Positions 19,117 to 28,692 of a stretch of 64,000 nucleotides of DNA are shown in pieces; within the stretch, counting starts at the first letter, position 1, and every line of letters begins with the position of its first letter. A program made the translations under genes and the position numbers. The notes beneath the pieces are model-generated. The model ran no database searches. It saw nothing but the letters and a program-made list of their open reading frames with translations, and had not been told where the DNA came from. Source of the DNA: Poriferisphaera corsica (GTDB lineage: Bacteria > Planctomycetota > Phycisphaerae > Phycisphaerales > Phycisphaeraceae); contig NZ_CP036425.1 of the NCBI RefSeq assembly GCF_007747445.1, forward strand, positions 2,402,175 through 2,466,174, given 5' to 3'.

Positions 19117-20039
19117 TGCCAGACATCCCTTCCGTACAAATCCGTCTTCTCATCGGACCTCAGGCAGGTCGTGTTGTTACATTACAACAATCACCAATAT
19201 CATTCGGACGCGCACTCGATAATACAATTTGCCTCGATATCGAAACGCTCAGCCGTAAGCATGGCGAGTTTTTATTCACCAATAATCTCTGGCATTTCAC
19301 GAACCATTCCCCCAATGGAACACGGATTAATAACAAAAAAATCTCTAACCAACCATTTGATTTCTTCTCACCGATCAAAGTTAAAGTTGGCCGCGATGTT
19401 CTTTTCGAACTTGAGCCGCTCTCTCATGCTGAACAAGCATCAACCGCCACCCAAAATGGTAGCGAGCCGGAAGTAGAAAAATCCTCTGCCAAACGCATCA
19501 AGCTCTTCAGTATTCTTGGCAGTGTGTACGCTGCTGCGCTCTTGGCACTCGTCCTAATCCTCAGTTCACTCTCTTCCTCAGATTCAACAATGGGCAACAC
19601 AAAAGGCCTCAACATCACCGAGACCGCAATCCGCCAAGAACTCTTCAAAAATCACCCTAAAGAAACGCCCAACCCCAGACAAGTTGCCGAGTTCATCAAT
19701 CATGCCAACGAGCGACTTGCCCTCAAAGATTCAGAGCCTGAAGCACTTTATGATGCGCTACGTGCACTCCGTAAAGCGCAAGCATACACCGACCAGCGAA
19801 CCTTCTCCGATCCCATCTACAATCGGCTTCTAACCGAACTCCAGGAGAGCATGACCAAGCGACTTTCTGACGATATGCAGCAAGCCTATCTCCTGTTAAC
19901 TTCACGTAAATATCAAGCCGCAATCGACCACTACAACGCCATCGAACGCTACTATCCAGCCAACAACCAAAGCTCCATCTACCGCACACTCCAAAAGAAT
20001 CTCGCAACTGCTATCCGTGGCAGAGAACAACGCAAATAA
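19116..20039 (+). CDS. Membrane protein with N-terminal FHA domain
   Basis: 307 residues. The N-terminal FHA domain (about 1-100) has all canonical residues: ISFGRALDN, LSRKHGEF (SxxH) and SPNGTRIN, so it should bind phosphothreonine. One membrane helix at about 131-150 (LGSVYAAALLALVLILSSL) separates it from a C-terminal helical region with a TPR-like stretch (LLTSRKYQAAIDHYNAIERY). The FHA domain would face the cytoplasm, where a kinase such as that at 12056-14587 could create its ligand. Last gene of the Tad run. Confidence 0.85.
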   Translation: MPDIPSVQIRLLIGPQAGRVVTLQQSPISFGRALDNTICLDIETLSRKHGEFLFTNNLWHFTNHSPNGTRINNKKISNQPFDFFSPIKVKVGRDVLFELEPLSHAEQASTATQNGSEPEVEKSSAKRIKLFSILGSVYAAALLALVLILSSLSSSDSTMGNTKGLNITETAIRQELFKNHPKETPNPRQVAEFINHANERLALKDSEPEALYDALRALRKAQAYTDQRTFSDPIYNRLLTELQESMTKRLSDDMQQAYLLLTSRKYQAAIDHYNAIERYYPANNQSSIYRTLQKNLATAIRGREQRK

Positions 20040-20086
20040 CACACACACCCGCCAGCTTGCATCTCACCTTCCTCATGGCATAAAGT

Positions 20087-21316
20087 ATGCCTATGAACAC
20101 GGAATCCGAGAAACCATCCAAGTTGTCACACCTGCCCTCTGAAACCGGCCATTACGGCGATTTTGGCGGTGTTTTTGTGCCTGAAACCCTACATAACGCT
20201 TTGGTACAACTCACCAAAGCATATGAGGACGCCAAGCATAATCCAGAATTTCAAGCCGAATTCCAACGTCACCTCAGCGAATATGTTGGCCGCCCAACAC
20301 CACTCTATTATGCCGAACGACTCACCAAGCACGTCGGCGGCGCCAAGATCTACTTCAAACGAGAAGATCTATCCCATACCGGCGCTCACAAGATCAACAA
20401 CTCAATTGGCCAAGCCATGCTCACAGTCTGCATGGGTAAAAAGCGCATCATCGCTGAAACCGGAGCCGGCCAACACGGCGTCGCCACCGCAACCGCCGCA
20501 GCTAAATTCGGCCTGCAATGCGACGTCTTCATGGGCACCGAAGACATGCGTCGCCAACAACCCAATGTCAAGCGCATGCAACTTCTCGGCGCCAATGTGG
20601 TACCCGTCGAATCAGGCTCATGCACACTTAAAGACGCGACCAATGCCGCCATGCGTGACTGGATGAGTACATCCGAAACCACGCACTACATCATCGGCTC
20701 TGTTGTTGGCCCGCACCCATTCCCACAAATGGTTCGAGATTTCCAGTCCGTCATCGGCATCGAATGCCGCGCACAATGCCTCGATCAAATAGAGCGTCTC
20801 CCCGACACCGTCATCGCCTGCGTCGGCGGCGGCTCCAATGCTGCTGGCATTTTCTACCCATTCATCGATGACAAAGACGTTCAACTCATTGGCATCGAAG
20901 CAGGTGGTCGCTCCAATCAGCTCGGTGATCACGCCGCCCCACTCTCCTTTGGTGGACCCGGCATCCTGCACGGCTCACGCAGCTTTATACTCCAAAACAA
21001 AGACGGCCAAACCTCACCGGTTCATTCAATCTCTGCGGGCCTTGATTACCCCGGCGTTGGTCCTGAACACGCCCACTGGCATAGCAGCGGCCGTGTATCA
21101 TACGAATCTTGTACCGACACCGATGCCCTCAAAGCATTCACTACCATGTGTCGTATCGAAGGTATCATCCCCGCACTCGAATCATCACATGCCATCGCAA
21201 ATGCAATCACACACGCCGCATCCATGCCATCAGATCAAATCCTTGTCGTTAACCTCTCAGGCCGAGGCGACAAAGATTTGGAAGAAGCAATCCGCCTGCT
21301 TGATGATATGACCTGA
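20087..21316 (+). CDS. trpB: Tryptophan synthase beta chain
   Basis: 409 residues, the usual TrpB1 length. [15 protein letters not shown] (21-35) is the N-terminal signature. HTGAHKINN (97-105) carries the PLP lysine at about 102. [16 protein letters not shown] and the phosphate-binding [12 protein letters not shown] (about 246-257) are also present. It makes tryptophan from indole and serine with TrpA. No trpA or other trp gene is in the window, so the pathway is dispersed. The ATG at 20087 or 20093 could serve as start. Confidence 0.97.
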   Translation: MPMNTESEKPSKLSHLPSETGHYGDFGGVFVPETLHNALVQLTKAYEDAKHNPEFQAEFQRHLSEYVGRPTPLYYAERLTKHVGGAKIYFKREDLSHTGAHKINNSIGQAMLTVCMGKKRIIAETGAGQHGVATATAAAKFGLQCDVFMGTEDMRRQQPNVKRMQLLGANVVPVESGSCTLKDATNAAMRDWMSTSETTHYIIGSVVGPHPFPQMVRDFQSVIGIECRAQCLDQIERLPDTVIACVGGGSNAAGIFYPFIDDKDVQLIGIEAGGRSNQLGDHAAPLSFGGPGILHGSRSFILQNKDGQTSPVHSISAGLDYPGVGPEHAHWHSSGRVSYESCTDTDALKAFTTMCRIEGIIPALESSHAIANAITHAASMPSDQILVVNLSGRGDKDLEEAIRLLDDMT

Positions 21317-21340
21317 ACCCAATTCCAAGCCAAACAAACA

Positions 21341-21374
21341 AAAACAGCGATGCTTCATGCATCGTTGTTTTTTT
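21341..21374. terminator. Terminator between convergent trpB and the secreted-protein gene
   Basis: AAAACAGCGATGC - ttcat - GCATCGTTGTTTTTTT: a stem with A-run on the left and T-run on the right, so it can work in both directions for the two convergent genes. Confidence 0.88.
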
Positions 21375-21389
21375 ATCACTCGTCCTGAT

Positions 21390-24155
21390 TTATTCATACG
21401 TGCCGTAAGTTATCTTCTGATTCAGAACCGCCGGCCCATCCACCTCACGCACACCCACACGTACCGAAAATTTCTTTAATGCCTCTTCAACATCCTCGAA
21501 ATAAAACCTTCGCATCACCGTCTCACCCGGCATCAACTTCGGCACAGGAACCTCTTGCCGACGTTTGCCCTGTATACTCGCAAACGAATACAACGTCACT
21601 TCATCTAAGCTTCGATTAGATATCAAACAAACCAGCACCGCATCCGTCGCCCCCTCCTGCAATCCAGGCCGCAATGATAATGTTGCCGAGAAATCAATCC
21701 CCTCAAGCCCCAATTCCATCGGCGTCCCCATATCAATCTGATAATCCATATCTGCAGTAAATTTAAACCTCGCAACCAACTGTTTATCACCAGACGTCTC
21801 TGAAAGCGGGAACCGCAACTTGATCGACAAACTATTTTTCTGACCTGCAGGTATCGAGAAGAATTGACGTACAGGCTCCATCTTCCATCGCTCTGGCCCT
21901 TTGACTTGCAGATACCCAGAGATCGTACGATTCCAAGGATTCTTCAGCAAAATCTTCCGCTCATGCATCATCTGCTTTGATTCAATGAACGGCTCAGATA
22001 ATTTAAAACTAGCCCTAAACATCGCCAACTTCGTATCAATCCCTTCAACAAAAACCGGCACCTTGCTCAGCTTAATATGATGCTTTCCACCCTTTAATTC
22101 CAGCGATGTTCTGTTCCCCCACACATCAACCAATACCGGCGATTCGCCCAAATACATCGACAACTCTCGTTCCCGACCATCTGCCAGATCATCCCATACC
22201 GCCAGCATCCCCCCTTGCCGACCATCCAAAACAAGCCCCTTCAGCCCCCTCTCCAATGGCAACTCTTCAACGACCTGTCGCTCTGCCAACAGCTGCCCCA
22301 ACTGACTAAACGCGCCCAATATTGGGTCAGGCAATACCGCATTTCTACGCTCAGCCGCCCTCGTCCATGGCCGGCGTATCGCAAGTACATTTGGATCTTC
22401 ACGCCATGCATAAAGCATACGCTTCACCAAATCACTAACGCGATCAACATGCCGATACCGTGACGCATCTAACGACGGGAAATACACCCAAAACGGCGGG
22501 CGATCCGTCTGCCATTCCTCTAAATACGCGCCCAATTCATTTGGCGCAATCCCCTCAGATGCGCGTAGCAAATACGTAACATCCTCTTTATCATCCACGT
22601 CCATCGGCCGAGCCTGATTCAACTCCCAGGGCAACATCAAATCCGGCGTAGGCACCATCGACCTCAACCGACTGCGTGCCCCGCTTACTTTCTCATCCAA
22701 CTTATCAAAATAAAACGCATCTGGATCTTCACTGTAACCGATCTGCCAGTTAGAAATCCGCTGCCCCAATCGCATCATCATGGGTGCGATATGCTGCCGC
22801 CACAACGCCTCTTCACGCTGAAACATCACCAATGATTGCTTCGCATCTAGCTCCTCAGATTGCGACAACAACTTCGGCAAAGGATCCAGCGACAATACTA
22901 ACTGACCACCGCTGCGATACACATCACTCGCAATCTGCTCAATCTGTTTATATCGCGCAACAATCCCATCCGGCGATGTCTCTTCATCCCACACATTCAA
23001 TGTCAACACCTTCACACCAACACGCAACAACATCTTTGATATCAACCCCAACTGATGGCTGTCCGCATCATCATTAATAATCGCAAACCGCCGCCCCTCA
23101 GCACCCACCGCATTCCGCAGCTCTGGCGTCCACAAAAACGCGCTCCGCGTCCATGCCACGGGAACACTTTCTCTATTCGATCGATAGAATTTTTGTTCAT
23201 AGATCCGCATGTCAACCAAATACCAACCAAATTCCTTAAGCCCCGGCTCCCACGTCCAACTCTTCGGCATGCCGCCGCCAACCACCCTTCGCTGACTTGC
23301 AACTTCCTCTAACCGATAATCATAAACCTTAACATCAGCCAGCAATCGGTGACCCGTCAAATCCCTGATCTGCAAATCCAACCTCGGCCGCTCCGGCCAG
23401 TTCACCACATTCACCTCCGACTGAGTCTTCACCTGAATATGTGGCACCTGCCATACACCAATATCATCAAACCAAGCCCCACCCTCAATATCTTCCAACA
23501 CAATCTGTCGTTTGCCCAACGGATGATCCACCTGATCCGTTGGCTGCTCAATATCCAACTCCATCCCCAAATAGGCTGCTCGATCATAATTCCCCAACAG
23601 CTTCAACTTCACCAGCGTCCATTCTCCCTGCGTCCGTATCGCCTCACTCGCCACGACACTCTCACCAATGCGTTCACCTTTTGTATCAACAAAGTACACC
23701 CGCACGCGCGCATTCGCGCGATGCAGCGCTTCTGTTTTCACATGAAACGTCATCAGATAATCACTATTCGGCACCACCGGAATCGCACCCACCTCCAAAA
23801 ACATCCCGACATCCCCATCCTTCACCTTCATCCCCAAGCTATACTCGCCCGACAACTGATGAGTCTGATCAAAACCTAGCTCATTAAAAATCGGATACCC
23901 CATCCGCCCTGTCATCTCCCGATGCAGCGGCTGCATCATGAATGATTGCACCGCCGTCTGCGCATCGCGCCCCGTCTCATACCAATACCGTGGCATCTGC
24001 TCGAAGTTATTGCTTGCCCGTTCCTCAAAATCAAAGAAATGAATCAACCGTCTCGACCCAACACTCACCTGCGCATCACACACCCCCGCGCCATACACAC
24101 TCAACAACAACACCCCAACCAGCCACAAGCAGGTTTTCCTCATCGCCTCTTTCAC
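21390..24155 (-). CDS. Large secreted protein, possible glycoside-hydrolase-like core
   Basis: 921 residues with a Sec signal peptide (hydrophobic core WLVGVLLLSVYGAGV, ending near CDAQ). Residues about 30-230 look like a carbohydrate-binding beta-sandwich (HFFDFEERA, then SGEYSLGMKV and GGAWFDDIGVWQ). The middle, about 340-620, resembles a (beta/alpha)8 barrel (ISNWQIGYSEDPDAFYF, PSLDASRYRHVDRVSDLVKRMLYAW). The last 250 residues look like Ig-type beta domains. No family was recognised with confidence and no catalytic pair can be named. The first codon would be GTG; an ATG at 24143 is an alternative. It stands alone between trpB and prfA. Confidence 0.72.
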   Translation of the reverse strand: MKEAMRKTCLWLVGVLLLSVYGAGVCDAQVSVGSRRLIHFFDFEERASNNFEQMPRYWYETGRDAQTAVQSFMMQPLHREMTGRMGYPIFNELGFDQTHQLSGEYSLGMKVKDGDVGMFLEVGAIPVVPNSDYLMTFHVKTEALHRANARVRVYFVDTKGERIGESVVASEAIRTQGEWTLVKLKLLGNYDRAAYLGMELDIEQPTDQVDHPLGKRQIVLEDIEGGAWFDDIGVWQVPHIQVKTQSEVNVVNWPERPRLDLQIRDLTGHRLLADVKVYDYRLEEVASQRRVVGGGMPKSWTWEPGLKEFGWYLVDMRIYEQKFYRSNRESVPVAWTRSAFLWTPELRNAVGAEGRRFAIINDDADSHQLGLISKMLLRVGVKVLTLNVWDEETSPDGIVARYKQIEQIASDVYRSGGQLVLSLDPLPKLLSQSEELDAKQSLVMFQREEALWRQHIAPMMMRLGQRISNWQIGYSEDPDAFYFDKLDEKVSGARSRLRSMVPTPDLMLPWELNQARPMDVDDKEDVTYLLRASEGIAPNELGAYLEEWQTDRPPFWVYFPSLDASRYRHVDRVSDLVKRMLYAWREDPNVLAIRRPWTRAAERRNAVLPDPILGAFSQLGQLLAERQVVEELPLERGLKGLVLDGRQGGMLAVWDDLADGRERELSMYLGESPVLVDVWGNRTSLELKGGKHHIKLSKVPVFVEGIDTKLAMFRASFKLSEPFIESKQMMHERKILLKNPWNRTISGYLQVKGPERWKMEPVRQFFSIPAGQKNSLSIKLRFPLSETSGDKQLVARFKFTADMDYQIDMGTPMELGLEGIDFSATLSLRPGLQEGATDAVLVCLISNRSLDEVTLYSFASIQGKRRQEVPVPKLMPGETVMRRFYFEDVEEALKKFSVRVGVREVDGPAVLNQKITYGTYE

Positions 24156-24227
24156 ACCCTTATTATCGGATCATTCCCCTATCTCCCCCCTGTTTTTTTC
24201 CCCTTTTTCACCGCGAATTCCCGCACA

Positions 24228-25310
24228 TCACAGCGCCGCCAAACGCTTCGCTCGATCTTCCGCTATCAAACTGTCAATCATGTCTTCCAACTCACCCGCC
24301 AATATCGATTGCAGGTTATACGACTTACTCAACCGGTGATCCACTACCATATTATCTTTGTATCGATACGTCCTCACACGCTCGCTTCGCCCGCCCGTTC
24401 CGATCATGCTCGCCCGTTCTTCCGCCCGTTCCTTATCCTTCTCACGCTGATACAGATCATGCACTCTCGCACGCAACAACTGCCACGCCTTCTGCTTATT
24501 CTGCGCCTGGCTCTTGCTCTCCTGCATCCTCACCTCAATCCCTGTCGGCTTATGGATCATATGAACCGCCGTCGCCACCTTATTCACATTCTGCCCCCCC
24601 GGCCCCGTCGCCGTCGTCACATGAATATCAACATCACTATCCGGAATCTCAATCTCCAACTCCTCAGGCTCAGGCAACACCGCAACCGTCGCCGTACTCG
24701 TATGCACACGCCCTTGCGTTTCCGTCGCAGGCACGCGTTTCACACAATGCACCCCGCCCTCATAACCCAGCCCCTGCCACACACCATCACCCGTCACATT
24801 CGCCGTCAATCCTTTCAACCCGCCCATATCTCCCCCACTAAAATCCATCAGCTCAATCTTCCAACGCTTCTTTGTCGCCCATTTCTGATACATCTCCCAC
24901 AAATCCCCCGCCCAGATCGCAGCCTCATCCCCACCAGCCCCCGGCCGAATCTCCATAATCACCGATCCCACCGCCTTATCATCCGCCGTCACCAACTCAT
25001 TCGCTACTCCCTCCAACATCCCATCCACCTGCTCTCGCAATTCCTCCAACTCCATCTCCGCCAACTCAACCAACTCCGCATCCTCACCCTCCTCAACAAT
25101 CTCTTCATTTTCCGCGATCTGCTTCATCGCATTTTCCCACTCCCGAAACTTCACAACCACATCCTCAAGCGCCTTTCGTTTCACGCTGATCTGCATCACC
25201 TTCTTATGATCCGAAACCACCGCAGGATCATTCAGCTGTTCACTCAGTTCATCAAACTGAACCGCCAACTCCCGCAATTTCCCGATCAGATTCGCATGCT
25301 CATCAGCCAT
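24228..25310 (-). CDS. prfA: Peptide chain release factor 1
   Basis: 360 residues, the normal RF1 length. GAGGDEAAIWAGDL (about 124-137) begins domain 2. RVPATETQGRVHTSTATVAV carries the PAT tripeptide (194-196) that reads UAA and UAG, and TGPGGQNVNK has the catalytic GGQ at 238-240. It releases finished peptides on the ribosome. rpmE2 lies 305 bp upstream in the same direction, an arrangement often seen as rpmE-prfA-prmC; prmC is missing here, since the next gene downstream is the secreted protein. Confidence 0.97.
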   Translation of the reverse strand: MADEHANLIGKLRELAVQFDELSEQLNDPAVVSDHKKVMQISVKRKALEDVVVKFREWENAMKQIAENEEIVEEGEDAELVELAEMELEELREQVDGMLEGVANELVTADDKAVGSVIMEIRPGAGGDEAAIWAGDLWEMYQKWATKKRWKIELMDFSGGDMGGLKGLTANVTGDGVWQGLGYEGGVHCVKRVPATETQGRVHTSTATVAVLPEPEELEIEIPDSDVDIHVTTATGPGGQNVNKVATAVHMIHKPTGIEVRMQESKSQAQNKQKAWQLLRARVHDLYQREKDKERAEERASMIGTGGRSERVRTYRYKDNMVVDHRLSKSYNLQSILAGELEDMIDSLIAEDRAKRLAAL

Positions 25311-25565
25311 TTTTAGCCATACCCTTTAATTCCCCCCCTGTTCGTATTATCAAACTTTCAATCTCGCCCCTTAGTTGCAGAATCCCCTCTTCTCATAATT
25401 GCTCCCACCAACGCCAATCCTACAAACTCAAGCCGCCGATCGTCACACCCCACTACGACATCTTTCCACCCAATCAACGCCCATTACCAAAACCCCTCGC
25501 CTCCATCTAGCAACAGCCCCTGCACTCCACCACTTTCCCAGGGAGAGGGGGGGGGATGATGCGCA

Positions 25566-25602
25566 TAAAAATACCGCAGCTTGAATCACAAACCGCGGTA
25601 TC
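25566..25602 (-). terminator. Rho-independent terminator after rpmE2
   Basis: Minus-strand stem ATACCGC ... GCGGTAT with a 20-base loop that can fold further, followed by TTTTTA. It starts 14 bases after the rpmE2 stop, so prfA probably has its own promoter. Confidence 0.75.
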
Positions 25603-25615
25603 CATTTTCGTCTTG

Positions 25616-25876
25616 CTATTTCTTGCTGAAATAACCACCAGCAAATTTTCTGTTGAACTTCTCTACGCGGCCAGCAGCGTCCACAAACTTCTGCTTACCA
25701 GTAAAGAACGGGTGACTCGCACTCGAAATATCCACCTTCACCAGCGGATAATCATTGCCATCTTCCCATGTCACGGTTTCTTTAGACGTAACAGTCGACT
25801 TAGTGAGGAATTGAGCACCATCTGACACGTCTTTAAAGACTACGGTGCGGTATTCTGGGTGGATATCTTTCTTCAT
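25616..25876 (-). CDS. rpmE2: Ribosomal protein L31 type B
   Basis: 86 residues. [20 protein letters not shown] opens the large-subunit protein bL31, and [21 protein letters not shown] is the conserved C-terminal half. It lacks the CxxC pair of type A L31, so it is the zinc-independent B form, usually favoured under zinc limitation. No Zur-type operator was recognised upstream. A terminator follows closely. Confidence 0.95.
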   Translation of the reverse strand: MKKDIHPEYRTVVFKDVSDGAQFLTKSTVTSKETVTWEDGNDYPLVKVDISSASHPFFTGKQKFVDAAGRVEKFNRKFAGGYFSKK

Positions 25877-26279
25877 TGCCGTTACCTGTATTTCTTAAAA
25901 CTATGCAGTTACTGCATTTGCGCGGATATTCTCAGAACGTCAACGTACGTTACTGTCCGTAGAGTCCATAAGTCTACCGCACCCCCCTAATTAGGTCAAT
26001 TTTATCCCCCCAATCCCCCCCCTGTTCGTGTCATGCAATTTCCAAAGCCGCCCCTGATCCTGCACACAACCCCTTCGCAAGAATAATTTATCAAGCCCAT
26101 GACCGCCGGTCATGAGGTGCTTCGCATTCAAATCACACATTGCCTACAAACCCACACCCTCTCTCCCAACCCATTCCTTCAACACCAATACACGCTCAGC
26201 GCACTCCCAAACCTAATGTCGCAATACCCCCAATCCTCACAACTTCCCTCATCCCTTCACACTCATTACCATATTTGCC
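25877..26279. other. Intergenic region between divergent rpmE2 and aminotransferase genes
   Basis: 403 bp holding both promoters. The part just upstream of rpmE2 (about 25895-25975) is mixed. The remainder is strongly C-rich on the plus strand, with C-runs near 25980-26030. I see no RNA element. Confidence 0.5.
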
Positions 26280-27224
26280 ATGAGCGAATACCAGATTTAC
26301 CACAACGGCTCCTTCCACGACCCCGCAGCACCCATCCTCTCCGCGCAGGACGCCGCATTCCAGCACGCCATCGGCCTCTTCACAACATTCTCCGTCTACC
26401 ACAGTCAACCCTTCCGCCTCGAACAACACATCAACCGTCTCGAAGCCTCCGCCATCGATCTCGGCCTCGCCCCCGCTCTTGACAAAGCCCAACTCTCCGA
26501 CGCCGTTCATCAAACCATCGCACACAACAACATCGACCGTGCCCGCATCCGCCTCACCTTCACCCCCGGCAACCTCTCCCTCCTCCGTCCCAACACTGAC
26601 GAAAATTCTGGAACTTCAGGGGGGGCCGCCCAACCAACACCAACCGTCATCATCCAACCCACACCCGCCGTTGAATACGACCCCGCCTACTTCAATAAAG
26701 GTATCCGCGTCGTCGTTGCCCAGCCCTCCGCCAACCCCTTCGATCCCAACGCAGGCCACAAAACTCTCGCCTACTGGTCAAATCTCCGCTCTCTCCGCCA
26801 AGCCGCAGCAGCCGGCGCAGGCGAAGCTCTCCTCCTCAACATCACCAACCATCTCGCCTCCGGCTCAGTCTCCAACATCTTCCTCATCAAAGACGGCACC
26901 CTCCTCACACCAATCGCCCACGGCGAAGAAGTCGAGGACGCACTCCCTGCCCCAGTCCTCCCCGGCATCACCCGCGCCGCTATCATCGAAATCGCTCAAA
27001 AACTCGACATCCCCATCAAAAAGCAAATGCTCTCCATCAACGACCTGCTCGAAGCCGACGAAGCCTTCCTCACTAACTCATCCTGGCTCATCCTTCCCAT
27101 CACCTCCGTCGAACAAAAAGAACTATCTAACAACAAAATAGGCCCCATCACTCAACACCTCCGCCTCGAGCTCTTGAAGCTCATTGAGAGTGAAACCAAC
27201 CCCGACGGCAACCTGACCGACTAA
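26280..27224 (+). CDS. Class IV PLP aminotransferase (IlvE/PabC/DAT family)
   Basis: 314 residues. The fold-type IV signs are QDAAFQHAIGLFTTFSVY near the start, FRLEQHINRLEASA (45-58), the PLP lysine in GHKTLAYWSNL (Lys 161), EALLLNITNHLASGSVSNIFLI and VLPGITRAAIIEIA. The family covers branched-chain aminotransferase, D-alanine aminotransferase and aminodeoxychorismate lyase; the sequence does not decide between them. An insert rich in Gly/Pro/Thr at about 105-130 (SGTSGGAAQPTPT) interrupts the small domain. Confidence 0.88.
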   Translation: MSEYQIYHNGSFHDPAAPILSAQDAAFQHAIGLFTTFSVYHSQPFRLEQHINRLEASAIDLGLAPALDKAQLSDAVHQTIAHNNIDRARIRLTFTPGNLSLLRPNTDENSGTSGGAAQPTPTVIIQPTPAVEYDPAYFNKGIRVVVAQPSANPFDPNAGHKTLAYWSNLRSLRQAAAAGAGEALLLNITNHLASGSVSNIFLIKDGTLLTPIAHGEEVEDALPAPVLPGITRAAIIEIAQKLDIPIKKQMLSINDLLEADEAFLTNSSWLILPITSVEQKELSNNKIGPITQHLRLELLKLIESETNPDGNLTD

Positions 27225-27421
27225 ATCCTTGCCACTCAGCCTACTTCCCCAATCCGATTAAACTCCCCAAATTAACAATCGCAATTTCTTCTTGCGTCTT
27301 AGCTATTCCGCACCATAATTAACTTACATTTTATTGCTTTCATTATTGCCCAACCAATGCCTCGAAATCTCCTCAGGCATTCAACGTTATACCTATTCTC
27401 CAATGGCAAAAGGAATCCGGA

Positions 27422-28612
27422 ATGGCGAAAAAACACCTTATCCACACCGCTACGTATCTCAGCATCCTACTATCAACGACAACCCTGCTCTCCGCCAGCT
27501 CATTCCAAGGCCTCGGCGACCTCATCGACAACACCGGCTCCAACGTCATTAACAGCACCGCCACAGCCCTCTCAGCCAACGGCCAAACCGTCGTTGGTTA
27601 CGATGGCAAAAGACTCACAGACTTCAGCGACTCTTACGCGATATACACACGAGCCTTCAAACACACATCAAACAGCACAACAACCCTCGGCAACCTGAAC
27701 CCCGATCGCCCTATTAGTGTCGCCTATGGCGTCTCAGCCGACGGCCAAACAATCGTCGGCACCGCCAGAAATACCTACGTAGACACCGCCTTCCGTTGGT
27801 CGCAAGACACCGGCATACAAGCTCTTCACGCACCCAACCTATTCATCAGCAGCTCCGCATACGACGCATCCGCTAACGGCCAAACCATCGTCGGCCGCGT
27901 CGTCACTGAACCTTACGACAATTTTCCTACTGAATTTAAACCCTTCGTATGGACCGCCGATCAAGGCCTTCAAATCATCGCCCAGTCACCAAACAACGAT
28001 TTCATCGGCCATGCCTCTGCCATCTCAAACGATGGCCAAACAATCGTCGGCACAAACTACATCACACCCACACACCAACAAGCATTCTTCTACACACAAC
28101 AGCAAGGCATCCAAACCCTCGAATCGCTCACACTCGACTCAACACACACCTTCGCACACAACATCTCAGGTGACGGCAACGTCATCGTCGGCGAAGTCTA
28201 TGTCGAACAACAAGCACTCGCCGTCAAATGGGATGAACTCGGACAAATCCAACCACTCGACGCACTCAGCCCATTATTCGATCAAACCATGGCAACCGCC
28301 ACCAACTACGACGGCTCCATCATCGTCGGAAACGCATGGAACGGTTCCGACCAAACCACATTCATCTACCACGACAACGTCGGCATCCAATCACTAACCG
28401 CATACCTCCAAGACCTCGGCCTCGAAGACCAACTAGAAGACTGGACACTCACCACCGTCAACGACATCAGCGATGACGGCCTCACCATCATTGGTATCGG
28501 CGTCAACCCTGACGGTGACACTGAATCATGGATCGCAACCATTCCCGAACCCGCTACCAGCCTCCTCTTGCTCACCGCCCTCCCCCTCTGCTTGGGAAGA
28601 AGGAAACACTAA
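27422..28612 (+). CDS. Secreted HAF-repeat protein with PEP-CTERM tail
   Basis: 396 residues. A signal peptide (about 1-26) is followed by seven repeats of the S-x-DGQTIVG type (such as SANGQTVVGY, SADGQTIVGT, SNDGQTIVGT, SGDGNVIVGE), each followed by a strand like AFRWSQDTGIQAL. This is the HAF extracellular-repeat family, predicted to fold as beta blades. The C-terminus IPEPATSLLLLTALPLCLGRRKH is a PEP-CTERM sorting signal: the motif, a hydrophobic helix and an Arg cluster, recognised by an exosortase. The function of HAF proteins is not established. It is followed by its own terminator. Confidence 0.88.
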   Translation: MAKKHLIHTATYLSILLSTTTLLSASSFQGLGDLIDNTGSNVINSTATALSANGQTVVGYDGKRLTDFSDSYAIYTRAFKHTSNSTTTLGNLNPDRPISVAYGVSADGQTIVGTARNTYVDTAFRWSQDTGIQALHAPNLFISSSAYDASANGQTIVGRVVTEPYDNFPTEFKPFVWTADQGLQIIAQSPNNDFIGHASAISNDGQTIVGTNYITPTHQQAFFYTQQQGIQTLESLTLDSTHTFAHNISGDGNVIVGEVYVEQQALAVKWDELGQIQPLDALSPLFDQTMATATNYDGSIIVGNAWNGSDQTTFIYHDNVGIQSLTAYLQDLGLEDQLEDWTLTTVNDISDDGLTIIGIGVNPDGDTESWIATIPEPATSLLLLTALPLCLGRRKH

Positions 28613-28635
28613 AACGACATCAACATTCAACACAT

Positions 28636-28663
28636 AAAAAGCCGAGCATGACTCGGCTTTTTA
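28636..28663. terminator. Bidirectional terminator between two PEP-CTERM genes
   Basis: AAAAAGCCGAG - catga - CTCGGCTTTTT: a perfect dyad with A-run and T-run, placed between convergent genes. Confidence 0.92.
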
Positions 28664-28692
28664 TCTTTATTTATAGGCTTAAATGTATTGTT

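Noticed and set aside
23942-25316. Two long plus-strand open frames (299 and 456 codons) opposite the secreted-protein and prfA genes
   Set aside because: They are rich in His, Pro, Arg and Ser with no domain, and lie antisense to prfA, which is certain. The strong strand bias of this region removes stop codons from the opposite strand.
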